Shown piece after piece: positions 5,742 through 7,814 of a stretch of 7,814 bases of DNA. Location: the NCBI RefSeq assembly GCF_963974515.1, contig NZ_CAXBDD010000135.1:1-7814 (forward strand), written 5' to 3'. The stretch's first letter is position 1. Every line of letters begins with the position of its first letter. The notes under the pieces were generated by a model. The model did no database searches. It was given only the letters and a program-made list of their open reading frames with translations, and was not told where the DNA came from. Position numbers and translations under genes: made by a program. The stretch comes from Sunxiuqinia sp963974515. Lineage in GTDB: Bacteria; Bacteroidota; Bacteroidia; Bacteroidales; Prolixibacteraceae.

Positions 5742-6806
5742 ATGGCCTCATCAAAAATACACTCAAATATTGTCTTTTCCCAAAAGGTGGCAGATGAACT
5801 CGAAAAAATCGTCGAACAATTTCCTGCCGGGAAGGTATTTCTCCTGACGGAAGAAACGCCAAAACGACTTTGCCTTCCGCTTATCGAAGAGCTGATTGAC
5901 CGCCGCCAGATCAAGCAAATCAGCATTTCAGGGGGTGAACCCAACAAGTCCATCCGCTCGGTGGAACAGGTTTGGGAGTTCCTGTCAAAAAACGGTGCAG
6001 ACCGCAAGTCATTGCTCATCAATATTGGTGGCGGCATGCTTACCGACTTGGGGGGCTTTGTCGCTTCAACCTTTAAGCGGGGAATGGCTTTCGTCAATAT
6101 TCCAACCACGCTGTTGGCCCAGGTGGATGCTTCGCTGGGCGGAAAAACAGGAATCAATTTCAACGGACTGAAGAATGAAATAGGTGTTTTCAATGAGCCG
6201 GATGCCGTCATTATTAACACGAGCTTTTTAAAGACCATCGACTACGCAAATTTCCTTTCGGGTTATGCTGAAATGCTGAAGCACGGACTGATTAAGGATC
6301 CGGAGCACTGGGACGAGCTGATGGGGTATGATTTGGGCGATATCGATTACGTATCGCTGGAAGAAATCATTGCCCACTCGGTGGCGGTGAAGGACTGGCA
6401 TGTGCAAAACGACCTGACCGAGAAGAACATTCGCAAAGCGCTGAACTTTGGACACACGGTCGGGCATGCGTTTGAGAGTTATGCCTTGCACAGCGGGCGT
6501 GCCATTTTGCATGGTTTTGCGGTAGTTTACGGAATGATTGTGGAGCTGTACCTTTCGGCTAAACGATGTGGCTTTCCGCAGGATCAGCTAAATGAAATCA
6601 GCCGTTGGCTGCTGGGTGTTTACGGGAAGTTTGAAATAGAACAGTCGGATTATGAAGCCCTTTATGAACTGATGACCCACGACAAAAAAAATGAAGGTAG
6701 CCGAATCAACTTCACCTTGATTACCAAAATAGGCGAGGTGTCCATCAATGAGGATTGCCCGAAGGAGTTGATTTTTGAAGCGCTTGATTATTACGCAAAA
6801 CGATAA
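5742..6806 (+). CDS. aroB: 3-dehydroquinate synthase
   Basis: A 354-residue cytoplasmic enzyme that turns DAHP into 3-dehydroquinate, step two of the shikimate pathway, using NAD and a divalent metal (Zn or Co). Visible motifs are the NAD-binding GGGMLTDLGG (96-105) and PTTLLAQVDASLGGKTG (121-137), both near-invariant in AroB. The metal ligands are Glu177 in SGYAEMLKHG, His238 in NFGHTVGHAFE and His257 in ILHGFAV. DKKNEGSRINF near the C-terminus is also family-typical. Length matches the family (about 350). I start at the ATG at 5742 (MASSKIHSN); an in-frame TTG at 5715 falls within the promoter and would add nine atypical residues. aroA follows 98 bases downstream in the same direction, so both are probably on one transcript. 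No missing residues or decay. Confidence 0.96.
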   Translation: MASSKIHSNIVFSQKVADELEKIVEQFPAGKVFLLTEETPKRLCLPLIEELIDRRQIKQISISGGEPNKSIRSVEQVWEFLSKNGADRKSLLINIGGGMLTDLGGFVASTFKRGMAFVNIPTTLLAQVDASLGGKTGINFNGLKNEIGVFNEPDAVIINTSFLKTIDYANFLSGYAEMLKHGLIKDPEHWDELMGYDLGDIDYVSLEEIIAHSVAVKDWHVQNDLTEKNIRKALNFGHTVGHAFESYALHSGRAILHGFAVVYGMIVELYLSAKRCGFPQDQLNEISRWLLGVYGKFEIEQSDYEALYELMTHDKKNEGSRINFTLITKIGEVSINEDCPKELIFEALDYYAKR

Positions 6807-6904
6807 TCCGCCGGCTGGCAGACAAGTTCCAAGTCTCAAGTTCCAAATTCCATCTGCGGACAACTCGAAACACAAAACTCGAAACTGATAACTGAAAACT
6901 GACC
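6807..6904 (+). repeat. Repeat-rich aroB-aroA spacer with small imperfect palindrome
   Basis: The spacer has two parts. Bases 6807-6822, directly after the aroB stop, form an imperfect palindrome (TCCGCCGGCTGGCAGA) with one mismatch and one G-T pair. Bases 6823-6902 are low-complexity sequence of short near-repeats: CAAGTTCCAA at 6823-6832 and 6837-6846, AACTCGAAAC at 6862-6871 and 6876-6885, then AACTGAAAACTGA at 6890-6902, ending just before the aroA ATG. It is not coding and lacks a T-run, so it does not look like a terminator. From memory, similar aagttcaaa/gaaactgaaa tracts are scattered between genes in related Bacteroidota, so it may be one copy of a dispersed element (inference). Confidence 0.55.
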
Positions 6905-7814
6905 ATGAAATACCGTCTTTCCAAATCAGATAGAACCATCCAAGGGAGCATTGATCTTCCTTCGTCCAAAAGCATTGCCAACCGCGCGCTGATTATTCAT
7001 GCGCTGAGTTACAGTCCATATCCACTAAAAAACCTGTCGGCAAGCGATGATATTGACGTGATGCAACAGGTGCTGACTTCGAACACCAACCAATTTGATA
7101 TTGGCCACGCGGGAACCGCCATGCGTTTTCTGACGGCTTTTCTTTCGCAGATTGTCGGGCAATGGGTCATCACCGGTTCGGAACGGATGAAACAGCGGCC
7201 CATTCATGTGTTGGTTGATGCTTTGAATGCGCTGGGTGCCAAAATTGAGTATATGGAGAACGAAGGTTATCCGCCACTCAAAATCTGGGGTTCGCACCTG
7301 AAAGGCAAGGTGCTGGAGCTCGATGGTAGCATCAGCAGCCAGTATATTTCGGCCTTATTGATGATTGCCCCGGTGATTGAGGGAGGCCTGACCCTTCGCC
7401 TGAAAAACAAAATTACTTCGCGACCCTACATCGAACTAACGCTGAAGCTAATGAAGCAGTTTGGCGTTCGTTCGGTTTGGAAAGGCAACGAAATCAGGGT
7501 GGACGAGCAGGCATACCAGGCACGTGATTTCACGGTTGAAGCCGACTGGACCGGTGCTTCGTACTGGTACCAATTGGCTGCATTGGCCGACGAGGCTGAG
7601 ATTGAACTGAAAAACCTGCGCCTGATGAGTTTACAGGGCGACTGCGAAATTGCCAGTTGGTTCAAGGCCTTTGGCGTGGACAGTAAAGCCACCCCCGACA
7701 GCGTGATCATCACCAAATCAGCAAATATTCAACCCAAACACTTGCAGCTCAACTTCATTGAAAACCCCGATGTGGCACAAACCATGGCCATGTTGTGTGT
7801 GTTGAAAAAAGTGC
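6905..7814 (+). CDS. aroA: 3-phosphoshikimate 1-carboxyvinyltransferase (EPSP synthase), 3'-partial
   Basis: The enzyme joins phosphoenolpyruvate to shikimate-3-phosphate, step six of the shikimate pathway, in the cytoplasm. The window holds the first 303 codons without a stop, about three quarters of a usual 400-430 residue protein. Visible motifs are LPSSKSIANRALI with Lys22 at the PEP-binding position, HAGTAMRFLTAFL (69-80), RMKQRPIHVL (94-103), SSQYISALLM for shikimate-phosphate binding (144-153), EADWTGASYW (212-221), and FIENPDVAQTMA (284-294), whose Asp289 sits where the catalytic aspartate lies in the family. His replaces the Asn usual before AGTAMR in E. coli; I think Bacteroidota vary at this site. 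The ATG at 6905 gives the expected MKYRLSKSDR start. It follows aroB by 98 bases in the same direction. No decay is seen. Confidence 0.95.
   Translation, partial: MKYRLSKSDRTIQGSIDLPSSKSIANRALIIHALSYSPYPLKNLSASDDIDVMQQVLTSNTNQFDIGHAGTAMRFLTAFLSQIVGQWVITGSERMKQRPIHVLVDALNALGAKIEYMENEGYPPLKIWGSHLKGKVLELDGSISSQYISALLMIAPVIEGGLTLRLKNKITSRPYIELTLKLMKQFGVRSVWKGNEIRVDEQAYQARDFTVEADWTGASYWYQLAALADEAEIELKNLRLMSLQGDCEIASWFKAFGVDSKATPDSVIITKSANIQPKHLQLNFIENPDVAQTMAMLCVLKKV

Noticed and set aside
5666..6238. Minus-strand open frame of 190 codons
   Set aside because: It covers the aroB promoter and the conserved AroB coding sequence; its composition is Ser/Pro-rich with no family signal.

Overview
The window looks like chromosomal DNA of a Bacteroidota bacterium, probably an environmental Bacteroidales/Marinilabiliales-type organism (inferred). 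The signs are two promoters with the Bacteroidota -7 element TAnnTTTG, few Shine-Dalgarno sites, protein sequences typical of the phylum, and moderate GC. There is no tRNA, rRNA, CRISPR array, insertion sequence or phage gene. Most of it is ordinary housekeeping sequence; the striking exception is a heavily decayed dprA gene.

Layout. (1) 19-1236 (+): a soluble family 2 glycosyltransferase, possibly starting left of the window. Its TGA stop is followed in the same frame by 31 further open codons. (2) 1392-3506 (-): a tight three-gene operon, transcribed right to left, of a small multi-pass membrane protein, an acylphosphatase (8-base overlap with the membrane protein gene) and an aromatic-L-amino-acid decarboxylase (2-base gap). 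The decarboxylase converges on the glycosyltransferase. (3) 3703-3951 (+): an 82-residue membrane-anchored protein of unknown function with a good promoter and ribosome binding site. (4) 4035-5143 (-): a dprA pseudogene that can be followed almost end to end. It carries a probable lost start codon (ATA), three in-frame stops of three kinds (TAG, TAA, TGA), two frameshifts and a probable lost stop. (5) 5177-5641 (-): a 154-residue protein with two membrane helices, just upstream of the dprA remnant. (6) 5742-6806 and 6905-7814+ (+): aroB and aroA of the shikimate pathway, in a row, with aroA running off the right edge.

Functional picture. AroB makes 3-dehydroquinate and AroA makes 5-enolpyruvylshikimate-3-phosphate, two non-consecutive steps towards chorismate and the aromatic amino acids. 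The decarboxylase uses aromatic amino acids and would release CO2 and an arylalkylamine, but it lies on a separate transcript and I see no evidence of shared control. The DprA loss suggests that this strain cannot protect incoming single-stranded DNA during natural transformation, unless another copy exists elsewhere. I found no convincing novel multi-gene system. The items most worth a second look are the dprA lesion map, the open frame after the glycosyltransferase stop, the repeat-rich aroB-aroA spacer and the unknown 82-residue protein.
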